Source: Saccharothrix obliqua (GTDB taxonomy: Bacteria; Actinomycetota; Actinomycetes; Mycobacteriales; Pseudonocardiaceae). Taken from it: 64,000 bases of DNA. Numbering within the stretch: position 1 is the first letter of the stretch; each line of letters begins with the position of its first letter. The notes below the pieces were generated by a model, which ran no database searches, was not told the origin of the DNA, and was given only the letters and a program-made list of their open reading frames with translations. A program made the translations under genes and the position numbers. The stretch is from positions 930,001 through 994,000 of the forward strand of contig NZ_JAHXGQ010000001.1 in NCBI RefSeq assembly GCF_019375475.1. The letters run 5' to 3'. This document shows, piece by piece, positions 42,765 through 51,417 of the stretch.

Positions 42765-44969
42765 GTGAGCAACACTGATGTGCTGAGCAGCGAAGCTCCA
42801 GCTGCTCCCAACGCCGCTGCCAGTTCCGGAGCCGAGGAGAACGCTCTGTCCACCCCTTCGAACGGCAGCGCCCCGCCGCGCAAGCGCGCCGGCCTCTCCG
42901 GCATGGTGCTCGCCGAACTTCGTGAACTCGCAGGTCAGCTCGGCATCACCGGCACCGCCGGACTCCGCAAGGGCGACCTCATCGCGGCCATCAAGGAGCG
43001 TCAGGGCGGCACCTCCGGTCGGGGCAGTGCCGCGACGCCGCCGAAGAAGGACAAGGCCGCCGCCGAAGCGACCGCCGAGGCGCCCGCCCCCACCAGGGCG
43101 ACCGCTTCGTCGCGCTCGGCAGCGGACCGCGCCGCAACCGGCGCCCAGTCCACCGGCGGCACCCAGGACGGCCAGTCCCAGTCCGGCGCACCCGCCGGCC
43201 AGGCGACGACCACCACGCCCGGCCGGCCCGCGGACACCCAGGCAACCGCGCCCACGACCGGCTCCACCACCGGCAGCGACAAGCCGGTGGACAAGCCGAC
43301 CCAGCAGCAGCTGGACGTGGCCGACCGCCCGGCAGGCGAGGAGGAGGGCAGCCGCCGCAACAGCCGCCGCCGCCGTTCCGCCAACCGCCCGGCCGGCACC
43401 CCGGAAACCCAGCCCGCGACGGCCGACACCCAGGCGCAGCCCCAGCAGGACCGCGCCGACCAGCGCACGGACCGCTCGGACCGAGGCGACCGCTCCGACC
43501 GTTCGGAACGGGGCGACCGCTCGGACCGCTCCGACCGCGGCGAGCGCTCCGACCGAGGCGAGCGCGGCAGCCGGGACCGCAACCGCAACCGCGACGACCG
43601 CTCCGAGAGGGGCGACCGCTCGGACCGTTCCGACAGGTCCGATCGCTCCGACAGGTCCGACAGGTCGGACCGCTCGGACCGCTCGGATCGCAATCGGCAG
43701 CACAGCCAGCCGGATGACGACGGTGACGAGGACGGTGGCCGCAGGGGTCGTCGGTTCCGCGACCGGCGGCGTCGTGGTGGTCGTGGCGACGGCACGGGTG
43801 GCGGCGCGGACACCGAGGTGCGCGAGGACGACGTCCTGCTGCCCGTCGCGGGCATCCTGGACGTGCTGGAGAACTACGCGTTCGTGCGGACTTCCGGCTA
43901 CCTCGCCGGGCCGAACGACGTCTACGTCTCCCTCTCCCTCGTCCGCAAGTACGGCCTGCGCCGCGGTGACGCCATCATCGGCGCCGTCCGGCAGCCGCGC
44001 GAGGGCGAGCAGCAGCGGCAGAAGTTCAACCCGCTGGTCCGCGTCGACAAGATCAACGGCCTGGACCCGGAGGAGTCGAAGAACCGCCCCGACTTCACCA
44101 AGCTGACGCCGCTCTACCCGAACGAGCGCCTGCGCTTGGAGACCGAGCCGCACATCCTGACGACGCGCGTCATCGACCTGGTGATGCCGATCGGCAAGGG
44201 GCAGCGCGCGCTCATCGTCTCCCCGCCGAAGGCCGGCAAGACGTCCGTTCTCCAGTCGATCGCGAACGCGATCACGAAGAACAACCCGGAGTGCCACCTG
44301 ATGGTGGTCCTGGTGGACGAGCGCCCGGAAGAGGTCACCGACATGCAGCGCTCGGTGAAGGGCGAGGTCATCGCCTCGACCTTCGACCGGCCGCCGTCGG
44401 ACCACACCACGATCTCCGAGCTGGCCATCGAGCGGGCGAAGCGCCTGGTCGAGATGGGTCACGACGTGGTCGTGCTGCTCGACTCGATCACCCGCCTCGG
44501 CCGCGCCTACAACCTGGCGGCCCCGGCGAGCGGCCGGATCCTGTCCGGTGGTGTCGACTCGACCGCCCTGTACCCGCCGAAGCGCTTCCTCGGCGCGGCG
44601 CGCAACATCGAGGGTGGCGGCAGCCTCACGGTGATCGCGACCGCCCTGGTCGAGACGGGTTCCGCCGGTGACAGCGTGATCTTCGAGGAGTTCAAGGGCA
44701 CCGGCAACGCCGAGCTGAAGCTCGACCGCAAGATCGCGGACAAGCGCACCTTCCCGGCCGTGGACGTCGACTCGTCCGGTACGCGCAAGGAAGACCTGCT
44801 CCTGTCGCCCGATGAGCTGGCGGTCATGCACAAGCTCCGCCGCGTCCTGCACGCGCTGGACAGCCAGCAGGCGATCGACCTCCTGCTGGACCGTCTCCGC
44901 AAGAGCCGGACCAACATCGAGTTCCTGATGCAGGTGGCGAAGACGACCCCGGGCGCGGACAACGACTGA
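42765..44969 (+). CDS. rho: Transcription termination factor Rho with a large Arg/Asp/Ser-repeat insertion
   Basis: Hexameric RNA-dependent ATPase that ends transcription, 734 residues compared with about 420 in E. coli. Residues 40-80 form the Rho N-terminal helical domain (LAELRELAGQLGITGTAGLRKG). Residues about 85-345 are a low-complexity insertion, first Ala/Thr/Gln-rich and then, from about residue 236, long runs of RSDRSD and RGDRSDRSER. The RNA-binding cold-shock-like domain follows (GILDVLENYAFVRTSGYLAGPNDVYVS, in parts). The ATPase has the P-loop SPPKAGKTSVLQ and VVLVDERPEEVTDM, with the Q/R loops after it. Such insertions are known in actinobacterial Rho and add RNA binding. The GTG start follows AGGAAGG. 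Confidence 0.96.
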   Translation: MSNTDVLSSEAPAAPNAAASSGAEENALSTPSNGSAPPRKRAGLSGMVLAELRELAGQLGITGTAGLRKGDLIAAIKERQGGTSGRGSAATPPKKDKAAAEATAEAPAPTRATASSRSAADRAATGAQSTGGTQDGQSQSGAPAGQATTTTPGRPADTQATAPTTGSTTGSDKPVDKPTQQQLDVADRPAGEEEGSRRNSRRRRSANRPAGTPETQPATADTQAQPQQDRADQRTDRSDRGDRSDRSERGDRSDRSDRGERSDRGERGSRDRNRNRDDRSERGDRSDRSDRSDRSDRSDRSDRSDRSDRNRQHSQPDDDGDEDGGRRGRRFRDRRRRGGRGDGTGGGADTEVREDDVLLPVAGILDVLENYAFVRTSGYLAGPNDVYVSLSLVRKYGLRRGDAIIGAVRQPREGEQQRQKFNPLVRVDKINGLDPEESKNRPDFTKLTPLYPNERLRLETEPHILTTRVIDLVMPIGKGQRALIVSPPKAGKTSVLQSIANAITKNNPECHLMVVLVDERPEEVTDMQRSVKGEVIASTFDRPPSDHTTISELAIERAKRLVEMGHDVVVLLDSITRLGRAYNLAAPASGRILSGGVDSTALYPPKRFLGAARNIEGGGSLTVIATALVETGSAGDSVIFEEFKGTGNAELKLDRKIADKRTFPAVDVDSSGTRKEDLLLSPDELAVMHKLRRVLHALDSQQAIDLLLDRLRKSRTNIEFLMQVAKTTPGADND

Positions 44970-45020
44970 CGCGCCGGACGGGGCACGGTCGCGCCGTGCC
45001 CCGCGCAACGCCAGTAAGAG

Positions 45021-45053
45021 GAGAGAGCCCCGCCGGCCCGGCGGGGCTCTCTC
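45021..45053 (+). terminator. Terminator after rho
   Basis: A perfect 16-bp stem (GAGAGAGCCCCGCCGG and complement) with a single-base formal loop lies 51 bp after the rho stop and is followed by CGCATTTG. It is among the strongest hairpins in the window. Confidence 0.85.
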
Positions 45054-45092
45054 GCATTTGCGGGTGACGAGGTGGGGGCCGGTGCGGCACGG

Positions 45093-45282
45093 GAGATGCG
45101 GGGCCGGCTGGTTGGTGGTGGTGCGGCGAAGTGAGGGAGTGGCGGTGGGTCGGGCCGGCTGGCCGGCGGTGGTGCGGCAGGCAGGGTGAGATGCGGCGGG
45201 GCTGGCCGGCTGGTTGGTGGTGGCGAGGTGGGGCGGGGAGTGGCGGTGGGGCCGGGCTGGGCGGTGGTGCGGTAGGGCGGAT
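45093..45282 (+). repeat. Degenerate G-rich tandem duplication, 95-bp period
   Basis: Segments GAGATGCGG, GGCCGGCTGGTTGGTGGTGG and GGAGTGGCGGTGGG recur in the same order about 95 bp apart. The region is strongly G-skewed on the plus strand and non-coding. With the flanking bases it fills most of the gap between the rho terminator and the palindromic element. Confidence 0.7.
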
Positions 45283-45349
45283 AACCGCTCGGGGGCGAGG
45301 CGAGGTTGCCGGCAAGTCGTTCCGCGGCTTCGCCGCGCACTCCGGCTCG

Positions 45350-45533
45350 CTGCGTGTCATCCCCGTATGGCCTGCGCGCCAGCGAACCGCGCTTGGTCAG
45401 GGAGGGCAAGCACGCTTTTCGCTTGCCCTCCCTGACCAAGGGTGGTTGTCTTGACCAGGCCATACGGGGATGACACGCAGCCCGCCCTTGATGTCATCCT
45501 TGGCGGCCTGCCAAGCGGCGAGCGTCGCTCTTA
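45350..45533 (-). repeat. Palindromic 184-bp element, copy 1 (hypervariable-stem hairpin)
   Basis: Outer perfect 25-bp inverted repeats (45350-45374 and 45456-45480, beginning CTGCGTGTCATCCCC) enclose 17-nt and 15-nt spacers and a perfect 20-bp stem, CTTGGTCAGGGAGGGCAAGC (45392-45411) with its complement at 45421-45440. The 9-nt loop is ACGCTTTTC. A 53-bp tail (45481-45533) with a small CTTGGC/GCCAAG hairpin completes it. In the leftward orientation the order is tail, then hairpin. It lies between the convergent rho gene and a membrane-protein gene whose stop is inside the tail. Copy 2 is at 62701-62884. Confidence 0.95.
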
Positions 45534-45919
45534 TCTTGTTCGCACCCGGCCTCAGCCGTCCGTCTCCGCTCCGCTATGCACTGCCCCACCAGCAGCAACA
45601 CCACCGGCACACCCACCGCGACCGCGAGGACGACCGGCACCTTCACACCGTCCACCGCGATCCCGAGCAGCAGCCACCCGCCGAGCCAACCCCACCGCAG
45701 CCACACCCGCTGCCACGTGCCACGCCAGGCGACCAGTCCGCTGCCACCGATCCCCACCGCGACCGAAGCGCCGAACAGCGAACTCGACAACCCGATGTCC
45801 CGCGGGGCGCCGACGAACAACCCGGCGAGCCCAGTGAGTCCCAGCACAGCGCTGGCGAACAGGAACGGCACAGCCAGCCACGCCACCAACCGCAGCGGGC
45901 GTCCGGATACGCACAGCAC
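45494..45919 (-). CDS. Small integral membrane protein, 141 aa
   Basis: Four hydrophobic helices are evident (LVAWLAVPFLFASAVLGLTG, LFGASVAVGIGGSGLVAW, GWLGGWLLLGIAV and VPVVLAVAVGVPVVLLLVG), linked by short loops with Trp and Arg. There is no catalytic motif. The start is the GTG at 45919; no clear ribosome site is visible, so it is uncertain. The last dozen codons and the stop come from the tail of palindromic element copy 1, so the original C-terminus has probably been replaced by the element. The gene runs against rho and away from rpmE. It is not part of the usual rho-rpmE-prfA order, so it is probably an insertion. Confidence 0.6.
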   Translation of the reverse strand: MLCVSGRPLRLVAWLAVPFLFASAVLGLTGLAGLFVGAPRDIGLSSSLFGASVAVGIGGSGLVAWRGTWQRVWLRWGWLGGWLLLGIAVDGVKVPVVLAVAVGVPVVLLLVGQCIAERRRTAEAGCEQDKSDARRLAGRQG

Positions 45920-46025
45920 GGGGGCCAGTTTTCCGGGGCGGGGCCTCCCGTGACCGCTCTCAGTAGTCCAACGGCTACTTCATGCGCCAAATGGTCGATC
46001 CGCTACGACAAGCGGCACCACTCTC

Positions 46026-46138
46026 CGCGCTCCGGGATGTCGCTCCGCGCTCCGGGGCCGCGCTCTGGGGCCGCGCTCCGGCACCGCGCTTCGGGGGTCG
46101 TGCTCCGGCACCGTGCTCCGGCACCGCGCTCCGGCACC
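46026..46138 (+). repeat. 13-bp minisatellite, about eight copies, upstream of rpmE
   Basis: The unit CGCGCTCCGGCAC, with variants, starts at 46026, 46046, 46059, 46072, 46085, 46099, 46112 and 46125. A 13-bp period does not keep a reading frame, so it is non-coding. It fills the middle of the 367-bp gap between the membrane-protein gene and rpmE, whose promoter must lie in or after it. Confidence 0.85.
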
Positions 46139-46286
46139 ACACGCCACCCCCCGGGGAACATCCCAGGCGGGTAGTGCGTTTTCACCCATGCAGACCACAT
46201 CTGGCACACTGTCAGGTCGAGTCCGGCTCCGGTTCACCTCAGGGAACACCGAGGACCCGGCGGCCACCGAAGAGAGGGACAAGACG

Positions 46287-46502
46287 TTGAAGACCGGCAT
46301 TCACCCCGAGTACGTGACGACCGAGGTCACCTGCGGCTGTGGGAACACGTTCACCACGCACAGCACGAAGACCTCCGGCTCCATCCACGTCGAGGTCTGC
46401 TCGAACTGCCACCCGTTCTACACCGGTAAGCAGAAGATCCTCGACACCGGTGGCCGGGTCGCGCGCTTCGAGGCCCGTTACGGCAAGCGCAAGGGCAAGT
46501 AG
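46287..46502 (+). CDS. rpmE: 50S ribosomal protein L31, zinc-binding type
   Basis: A 71-residue ribosomal protein with the start [19 protein letters not shown]. The cysteines of the zinc-containing C+ form are present (TCGCG and [10 protein letters not shown]). The start is the TTG at 46287, with GAGAGGG upstream; no ATG or GTG fits the family N-terminus. The protein ends GKRKGK. It lies between rho and prfA as in other actinobacteria, followed by its own terminator. Under zinc limitation this form is usually replaced by a Cys-free paralogue under Zur control, which is not encoded here. Confidence 0.96.
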   Translation: MKTGIHPEYVTTEVTCGCGNTFTTHSTKTSGSIHVEVCSNCHPFYTGKQKILDTGGRVARFEARYGKRKGK

Positions 46503-46512
46503 CTCCACGCAC

Positions 46513-46549
46513 GGCGTCCACCTCCTCCCCGGAGGGGTGGACGCCTTTG
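46513..46549 (+). terminator. Terminator between rpmE and prfA
   Basis: GGCGTCCACC pairs with GGTGGACGCC, extended by CCTCC/GGAGG after a one-base bulge, then TTTGT. It lies 10 bp after the rpmE stop. Confidence 0.85.
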
Positions 46550-46590
46550 TCGTCTTCTCACCCCTTCCGCACCACAGCCGGAGCGCCGCC

Positions 46591-47646
46591 GTGACACTGG
46601 AATCCCTGCTAGCCGAGCACGCCGAGCTGGAGACCAAGCTCGCCGACCCCTCGGTGCACGCCGACCAGGCGGGTGCGCGCAAGCTGGGCAAGCGGTACGC
46701 CGAGCTGACCCCGATCGTCCGCACGGCACGCGAGCTGGAGGGCGCGCGCAGCGACCTGGAGGCGGCACGCGAGCTGGCCGCGGAGGACTCGGCGTTCGCG
46801 GACGAGGTGGCGGAGCTGACCGAGCGCATCCCGAAGATCGAGGCGCGGCTGACCGAACTCCTCCTCCCGCGCGACCCGCACGACGGGGCGGACGTGGTGC
46901 TGGAGATCAAGTCCGGTGAGGGCGGCGAGGAGTCGGCGTTGTTCGCGGGCGACCTGCTGCGCATGTACCTGCGGTACGCGGAGCGCCAGGGCTGGAAGGC
47001 CGAGGTGCTGGACGGCACCGACTCCGACCTGGGCGGCTTCAAGGACGTCACGGTGGCGATCAAGTCCCGCGCCGACGGCCCGGACGGCGTCTGGTCGCGG
47101 TTGAAGTACGAGGGCGGCGTGCACCGGGTCCAGCGCGTGCCGGTGACCGAGAGCCAGGGGCGCATCCACACCAGCGCGGCCGGTGTCCTGGTCTTCCCGG
47201 AGACCGAGGACGTCGAGATCGAGATCGACGAGAACGACCTCCGGGTGGACGTGTTCCGGTCGTCCGGCAAGGGCGGGCAGAGCGTCAACACCACCGACTC
47301 GGCGGTGCGCATCACGCACCTGCCGACGGGCATCGTCGTGTCGTGCCAGAACGAGCGCAGCCAGCTCCAGAACAAGGCCCGCGCGATGCAGGTCCTCCAG
47401 GCGCGGCTCCAGGCGCTGGCCGAGGAGCGGGCGCAGCAGGAGGCGTCGGACGCCCGCCGCACGCAGATCCGCACGGTGGACCGGTCCGAGCGGGTGCGGA
47501 CCTACAACTTCCCGGAATCCCGCATCTCCGACCACCGGGTCGGGTACAAAGCGCATAACCTGGATCAGGTCCTGGACGGCGACCTGGACTCCGTGCTCGA
47601 CGCCCTCGCCGCGGCAGACCGGGCGGAGCGCCTCGCGGGGGGCTGA
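46591..47646 (+). CDS. prfA: Peptide chain release factor 1
   Basis: Class I release factor for UAA and UAG, 351 residues. The N-terminal helical domain starts [13 protein letters not shown]. The codon-recognition region and the catalytic GGQ ([17 protein letters not shown], near residue 228) are present, and [16 protein letters not shown] follows. I chose the GTG at 46591 because family members begin at this point. The GGQ glutamine is the substrate of PrmC, encoded 2.7 kb downstream in the same block. Confidence 0.96.
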   Translation: MTLESLLAEHAELETKLADPSVHADQAGARKLGKRYAELTPIVRTARELEGARSDLEAARELAAEDSAFADEVAELTERIPKIEARLTELLLPRDPHDGADVVLEIKSGEGGEESALFAGDLLRMYLRYAERQGWKAEVLDGTDSDLGGFKDVTVAIKSRADGPDGVWSRLKYEGGVHRVQRVPVTESQGRIHTSAAGVLVFPETEDVEIEIDENDLRVDVFRSSGKGGQSVNTTDSAVRITHLPTGIVVSCQNERSQLQNKARAMQVLQARLQALAEERAQQEASDARRTQIRTVDRSERVRTYNFPESRISDHRVGYKAHNLDQVLDGDLDSVLDALAAADRAERLAGG

Positions 47647-47658
47647 GCGGAGGGCAGC

Positions 47659-48966
47659 GTGGCGGAAATCGCAGTCGCTCAACGTGCTCCGCTGGACGCC
47701 ACGCTGGACGTCCGCGTGCTGGGCTTGCCCGCCGACTCCGAGGCAAGGATCAGGGTCTCCTCCAGGGCTCCAGTCCAGGGGAGCCGAACCGAGGTTCCAG
47801 TCCACGGAAGCCGAACCAAAGCTCCAGGCCACAGAAGCCGAACCAAAGCTCCGGACCAAACCGAGGCCCCGGTCCAGGCGAGCCATGCCGAGGCGGTGTT
47901 CCGAGCCGACGAGCGCGGCGTGGTGGACCTCGCCAGGCACGCGCCGATCAGCGGCGACTACTCGGGCGTGGACCCGATGGGGTTGTTCTGGTCGATGCGT
48001 CCCGGCGAAGCAACCCCGCACCACATCACCATCGAAGTCACCACGAGCACCACCCACCTCCGAACCGAGGTGGAACGCCTCCACATCCCGGACGGCATAA
48101 CGAGGACCGAGATCCCAGCGCTCTCGGCCACCAAGTTCACCCGATCCGGCGCAAACGCCCCGGGCGTGATCGTCCTGGGGAACCGCGACCGCCCGGAACT
48201 GGACGCGGCACTGCTCGCCGGCCACGGCTTCACCACCCTCGCCCTGACGTACTACGGCGACGAGAACACCCCCGAAGACCTCGTGGACGTCCCCCTGGAG
48301 CACGTAGCCGCGGCGATCGACCACCTGACCCCCGAAACGACCTCCATCGGCGTCCTGGGCAGCTCAAGGGGCGGCGAACTGGCACTCCTGGCCGCCGCGA
48401 CCTTCCCCGCCCTCAAAGCCGCCGTGAGCGTCGCGGGCTCGGGCGTGGTCACCCAGTGCATCGGGCCGGGCAAGCGCCTCCTCCAGAAGCTGGACCACGA
48501 AGCGGCGGCGTGGACCTACCGCGGTGATCCATTGCCGTACTTGCCATACACGATCCAGGGAAACCTCCGCCACCGCGTGGTGAACGGCGAGCCGATCCCG
48601 CTGCGCCTGGCGTACGACCTGTCGGACGGCATCCCGGAGGCGGCCGAGATCCCGGTGGAGCGCATCGCCGGCGGTGTGTTGCTGCTCTCACCCGGTGCGG
48701 ACGAAACAGCGCCGTCCGCGGCGTTGAGCGAGGTCGCGGAACGCCGCTTGACCGCGCACGCGCACCCGTTCCGGCACGAGCACGTGGTGTACCCGGAGGC
48801 AGGGCACCTGATCGCCGGCCCGCCGCACCGGCCGACCACGGCCACCACCGTCCCGGGCCCCGGCGTGCGGCTCCTGACGGGCGGCACGCCCGCCGCGACG
48901 GCCGCCGCGCGCGTGGACGCGTGGCGTCGGACCATCGAGTTCTTGTCGGACCAACTGGGCACCTAG
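47659..48966 (+). CDS. Acyl-CoA thioesterase / BAAT-like alpha/beta hydrolase
   Basis: A 435-residue protein with an N-terminal beta-sandwich of the acyl-CoA thioester hydrolase/BAAT type (residues 1-140) and a C-terminal alpha/beta-hydrolase domain. The nucleophile elbow is GSSRGGE (near residue 236), so a Ser-type thioesterase; the catalytic His is in EAGHL (near 375). LATT-like [16 protein letters not shown] precedes the elbow, as in the family. The N-terminal domain is interrupted at about residues 33-70 by 9-residue repeats ([18 protein letters not shown]) not expected in the fold. It sits 12 bp after prfA, between prfA and lpd, which is not part of the usual gene order; probably a local insertion. 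The substrate is unknown. Confidence 0.82.
   Translation: MAEIAVAQRAPLDATLDVRVLGLPADSEARIRVSSRAPVQGSRTEVPVHGSRTKAPGHRSRTKAPDQTEAPVQASHAEAVFRADERGVVDLARHAPISGDYSGVDPMGLFWSMRPGEATPHHITIEVTTSTTHLRTEVERLHIPDGITRTEIPALSATKFTRSGANAPGVIVLGNRDRPELDAALLAGHGFTTLALTYYGDENTPEDLVDVPLEHVAAAIDHLTPETTSIGVLGSSRGGELALLAAATFPALKAAVSVAGSGVVTQCIGPGKRLLQKLDHEAAAWTYRGDPLPYLPYTIQGNLRHRVVNGEPIPLRLAYDLSDGIPEAAEIPVERIAGGVLLLSPGADETAPSAALSEVAERRLTAHAHPFRHEHVVYPEAGHLIAGPPHRPTTATTVPGPGVRLLTGGTPAATAAARVDAWRRTIEFLSDQLGT
47755..47862 (+). repeat. 27-bp in-frame repeats inside the thioesterase gene
   Basis: AGCCGAACC recurs at 47782, 47809 and 47836, marking 27-bp (nine-codon) units. The units encode SRTxxPxxx repeats within the N-terminal beta-sandwich, probably in a surface loop. 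Confidence 0.85.
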
Positions 48967-48976
48967 TGTGTCGTTC

Positions 48977-50362
48977 ATGAGCGCACACTTTGACGTCGTG
49001 GTCCTCGGTGCGGGGCCAGGCGGGTACGTCGCCGCTATCCGGGCGGCCCAGCTCGGGCTGAAGACGGCGGTCATCGAGGAGCGTTACTGGGGCGGGGTCT
49101 GCCTGAACGTGGGCTGCATCCCGTCGAAGGCGCTGCTGCGCAACGCCGAGCTGGCCCACCTGTTCCAGCACGAGCAGAAGACCTTCGGCATCCAGGTCGA
49201 CGGCACCGTCAAGTTCGACTACGGCGCGGCGTTCGACCGCAGCCGCAAGGTGGCGGACGGGCGCGTCAAGGGCGTGCACTTCCTGATGAAGAAGAACGGC
49301 ATCACGGAGTACAACGGCCGCGGGACGTTCGTGGACGCCAACACCATCCAGGTGGGCGACGAGCGGGTCACGTTCGACAACGTCATCATCGCCGCCGGTG
49401 CGACCACCCGCTTGCTGCCGGGCACCAAGCTGTCCGAGCGCGTGGTGACCTACGAGGAGCAGATCCTCTCCTCCGAGCTGCCGGAGAGCATCGTCATCGC
49501 CGGTGCGGGCGCGATCGGCGTCGAGTTCGCCTACGTGCTGCACAACTACGGCGTCAAGGTCACGATCGTGGAATTCCTCGACCGCGTGGTGCCGCTGGAG
49601 GACGTGGAGGTGTCCACGGAGCTGGCGAAGCGGTACAAGCGGCTGGGCATCGACGTCCGCACCGGCACGCGCGTGGAGTCCATCGACGACAGTGGCCCGA
49701 AGGTCCGGGTGACCGTCTCCAAGAACGGCGCCGAGGAAGTCCTCGAAGCGGACAAGGTGTTGCAGGCCATCGGTTTCCAGCCGCGGGTGGAGGGCTACGG
49801 CCTGGAGAACACCGGTGTCCGGTTGACCGAGCGCGGCGCGATCGCGGTGGACGGTCGCGGGCGGACGAACGTGCCGCACATCTACGCCATCGGCGACGTG
49901 ACGGCGAAGCTGATGCTGGCGCACGCCGCCGAGTCCATGGGCATCGTCGCGGCGGAGACCATCGCCGGCGCGGAGACCATGGAGCTGGACTTCGTGATGA
50001 TCCCGCGCGCCACGTACTGCCAGCCGCAGATCGCGAGCTTCGGCTACACCGAGGCGCAGGCGCGGGAGCAGGGCTTCGACGTCAAGGTCGCGAAGTTCCC
50101 GTTCACCGCCAACGGCAAGGCGCACGGCATCGGCGACTCGGCCGGTTTCGTGAAGCTGATCAGCGACGCCAAGTACGGCGAGCTGCTGGGCGGTCACCTG
50201 ATCGGGCCCGACGTGACGGAACTGCTGCCCGAGCTGACCCTGGCGCAGCAGTGGGACCTGACGGTGCACGAGGTGGCCCGCAACGTCCACGCCCACCCGA
50301 CGCTCGGCGAAGCGGTGAAGGAAGCGGTGCACGGCCTCGCCGGTCACATGATCAACTTCTGA
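48977..50362 (+). CDS. lpd: Dihydrolipoyl dehydrogenase
   Basis: Flavoprotein disulfide reductase, 461 residues, reoxidising dihydrolipoamide in 2-oxoacid dehydrogenase complexes. The FAD motif [13 protein letters not shown] opens the protein, the redox disulfide is CLNVGC, the NAD-binding motif is [10 protein letters not shown], and the C-terminal catalytic pair is HAHPTLGE. I prefer the ATG at 48977, which aligns with family N-termini; a GTG nine bases earlier is the alternative. No E1 or E2 gene is adjacent, as is usual for the stand-alone actinobacterial lpd. Confidence 0.93.
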   Translation: MSAHFDVVVLGAGPGGYVAAIRAAQLGLKTAVIEERYWGGVCLNVGCIPSKALLRNAELAHLFQHEQKTFGIQVDGTVKFDYGAAFDRSRKVADGRVKGVHFLMKKNGITEYNGRGTFVDANTIQVGDERVTFDNVIIAAGATTRLLPGTKLSERVVTYEEQILSSELPESIVIAGAGAIGVEFAYVLHNYGVKVTIVEFLDRVVPLEDVEVSTELAKRYKRLGIDVRTGTRVESIDDSGPKVRVTVSKNGAEEVLEADKVLQAIGFQPRVEGYGLENTGVRLTERGAIAVDGRGRTNVPHIYAIGDVTAKLMLAHAAESMGIVAAETIAGAETMELDFVMIPRATYCQPQIASFGYTEAQAREQGFDVKVAKFPFTANGKAHGIGDSAGFVKLISDAKYGELLGGHLIGPDVTELLPELTLAQQWDLTVHEVARNVHAHPTLGEAVKEAVHGLAGHMINF

Positions 50363-50371
50363 GGGGCGGGC

Positions 50372-50377
50372 TAGGCT
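50372..50377 (+). promoter_or_regulatory. -10 box of a leaderless prmC promoter
   Basis: TAGGCT lies six bases before the prmC ATG with no ribosome site between them. This indicates a separate promoter within the block and a transcript beginning at the ATG. Confidence 0.55.
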
Positions 50378-50383
50378 CACCCC

Positions 50384-51247
50384 ATGACCCGACACCCGCT
50401 GCGGCTGGCCGTGCTGGAAGCCGAGCGAATGCTCGCCGCAGCGGGCGTCGAGAGCCCCCGCGTCGACGCCGAACTCCTCGCCGCGCACGTGCTGGGCGTG
50501 GAGCGGTCGAGGCTGCCGCTGATCCCGCTGGTGGACCCGCCGGTGGTGGACGCGCTGCACCGGATCGTGCGGGAGCGCGTCACGCGCATCCCGCTGCAAC
50601 ACCTCACCGGCACCGCGCACCTGGCGGGCGTCGACCTCGCCGTCGGGCCCGGTGTGTTCGTCCCGCGCCCGGAAACCGAGCTGCTGGTCGAGTGGGGACT
50701 GTCCACGTTGGCCGGTGCGGACCGCCCGGTGGTGGTGGACCTGTGCACGGGCTCCGGCGCGATCGCCCTCGCCGTCGCCCACCGGCTGCCGCGCGCCACC
50801 GTGCACGCCGTCGAACGCGACACCGTGGCCCTCGCGTGGGCCCGGCGCAACGCCGATGCACGTGCCGCCGCGGGTGACACGCCGGTCCGGCTGCACGCCG
50901 GCGACGTCACCGCGCCGGACGTGCTGCCCGACCTGGAGGGCTCGGTGGACCTCGTCCTGTGCAACCCGCCGTACGTCCCCGAGGGCACACCCGTGCCGCC
51001 CGAGGTGGCCGACCACGACCCGCACGCGGCCGTGTTCAGCGGCGCGGACGGCTTGGACGTCATCCGCTCGGTGGTGGGGCTCGCCGCGCGGTTGCTCAAG
51101 CCCGGGGGGCACGTCGGCATCGAGCACGACGACACGCACGGCGAGGCGGTCCCGGCCCTGCTCTCCGCTCGGCGGGTGTTGACCGGGGTCCGCGACCACG
51201 CCGACCTCGCGGGCCGGCCGCGGTTCGCCACGGCGCGGCGCTCGTAG
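50384..51247 (+). CDS. prmC: Release factor glutamine methyltransferase
   Basis: SAM-dependent N5-glutamine methyltransferase acting on the GGQ of RF1/RF2, 287 residues. It has the N-terminal helical domain, PLQHLTGTAHLAGV, VFVPRPETELLVEW, the SAM motif VVDLCTGSGAIALAVA and the catalytic NPPYVPEG. It starts at the ATG after a -10 box. In the conserved order it lies between prfA and tsaC. The C-terminus (RPRFATARRS) is complete and directly abuts a 25-bp minisatellite. Confidence 0.95.
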   Translation: MTRHPLRLAVLEAERMLAAAGVESPRVDAELLAAHVLGVERSRLPLIPLVDPPVVDALHRIVRERVTRIPLQHLTGTAHLAGVDLAVGPGVFVPRPETELLVEWGLSTLAGADRPVVVDLCTGSGAIALAVAHRLPRATVHAVERDTVALAWARRNADARAAAGDTPVRLHAGDVTAPDVLPDLEGSVDLVLCNPPYVPEGTPVPPEVADHDPHAAVFSGADGLDVIRSVVGLAARLLKPGGHVGIEHDDTHGEAVPALLSARRVLTGVRDHADLAGRPRFATARRS

Positions 51248-51380
51248 GCGCCGGCTACCAAGCCGCTCCGAGGCGCCCGGCTACCAAGCCGCTCTGCGGC
51301 GCCGGCTACCAAGCCGCTCCGAGGTGCCGGCTACCGAGAGGCTCTGCGGTGCCGGCTGCCCTCCGAGATTGCCGGCGACC
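51248..51380 (+). repeat. 25-bp minisatellite between prmC and tsaC
   Basis: CCGGCTACCAAGCCGCTC-like units begin at 51251, 51277, 51302, 51327, 51352 and 51372. The array starts right after the prmC stop and ends about 25 bp before the tsaC -10 box. The first three units are nearly identical, the others diverged. Confidence 0.88.
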
Positions 51381-51404
51381 AGGAGGCCCCGAGACCCGGT
51401 GTGC

Positions 51405-51410
51405 CAGGAT
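51405..51410 (+). promoter_or_regulatory. -10-like box in front of tsaC
   Basis: CAGGAT seven bases before the GTG at 51418, with no ribosome site. It gives the same leaderless geometry as argS and prmC. Confidence 0.4.
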
Positions 51411-51417
51411 CACTACC

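Noticed and set aside
45093-45282. Protein-coding potential of the G-rich repeat after rho
   Set aside because: There is no ribosome site, the composition is strongly skewed rather than codon-periodic, and it follows a terminator.
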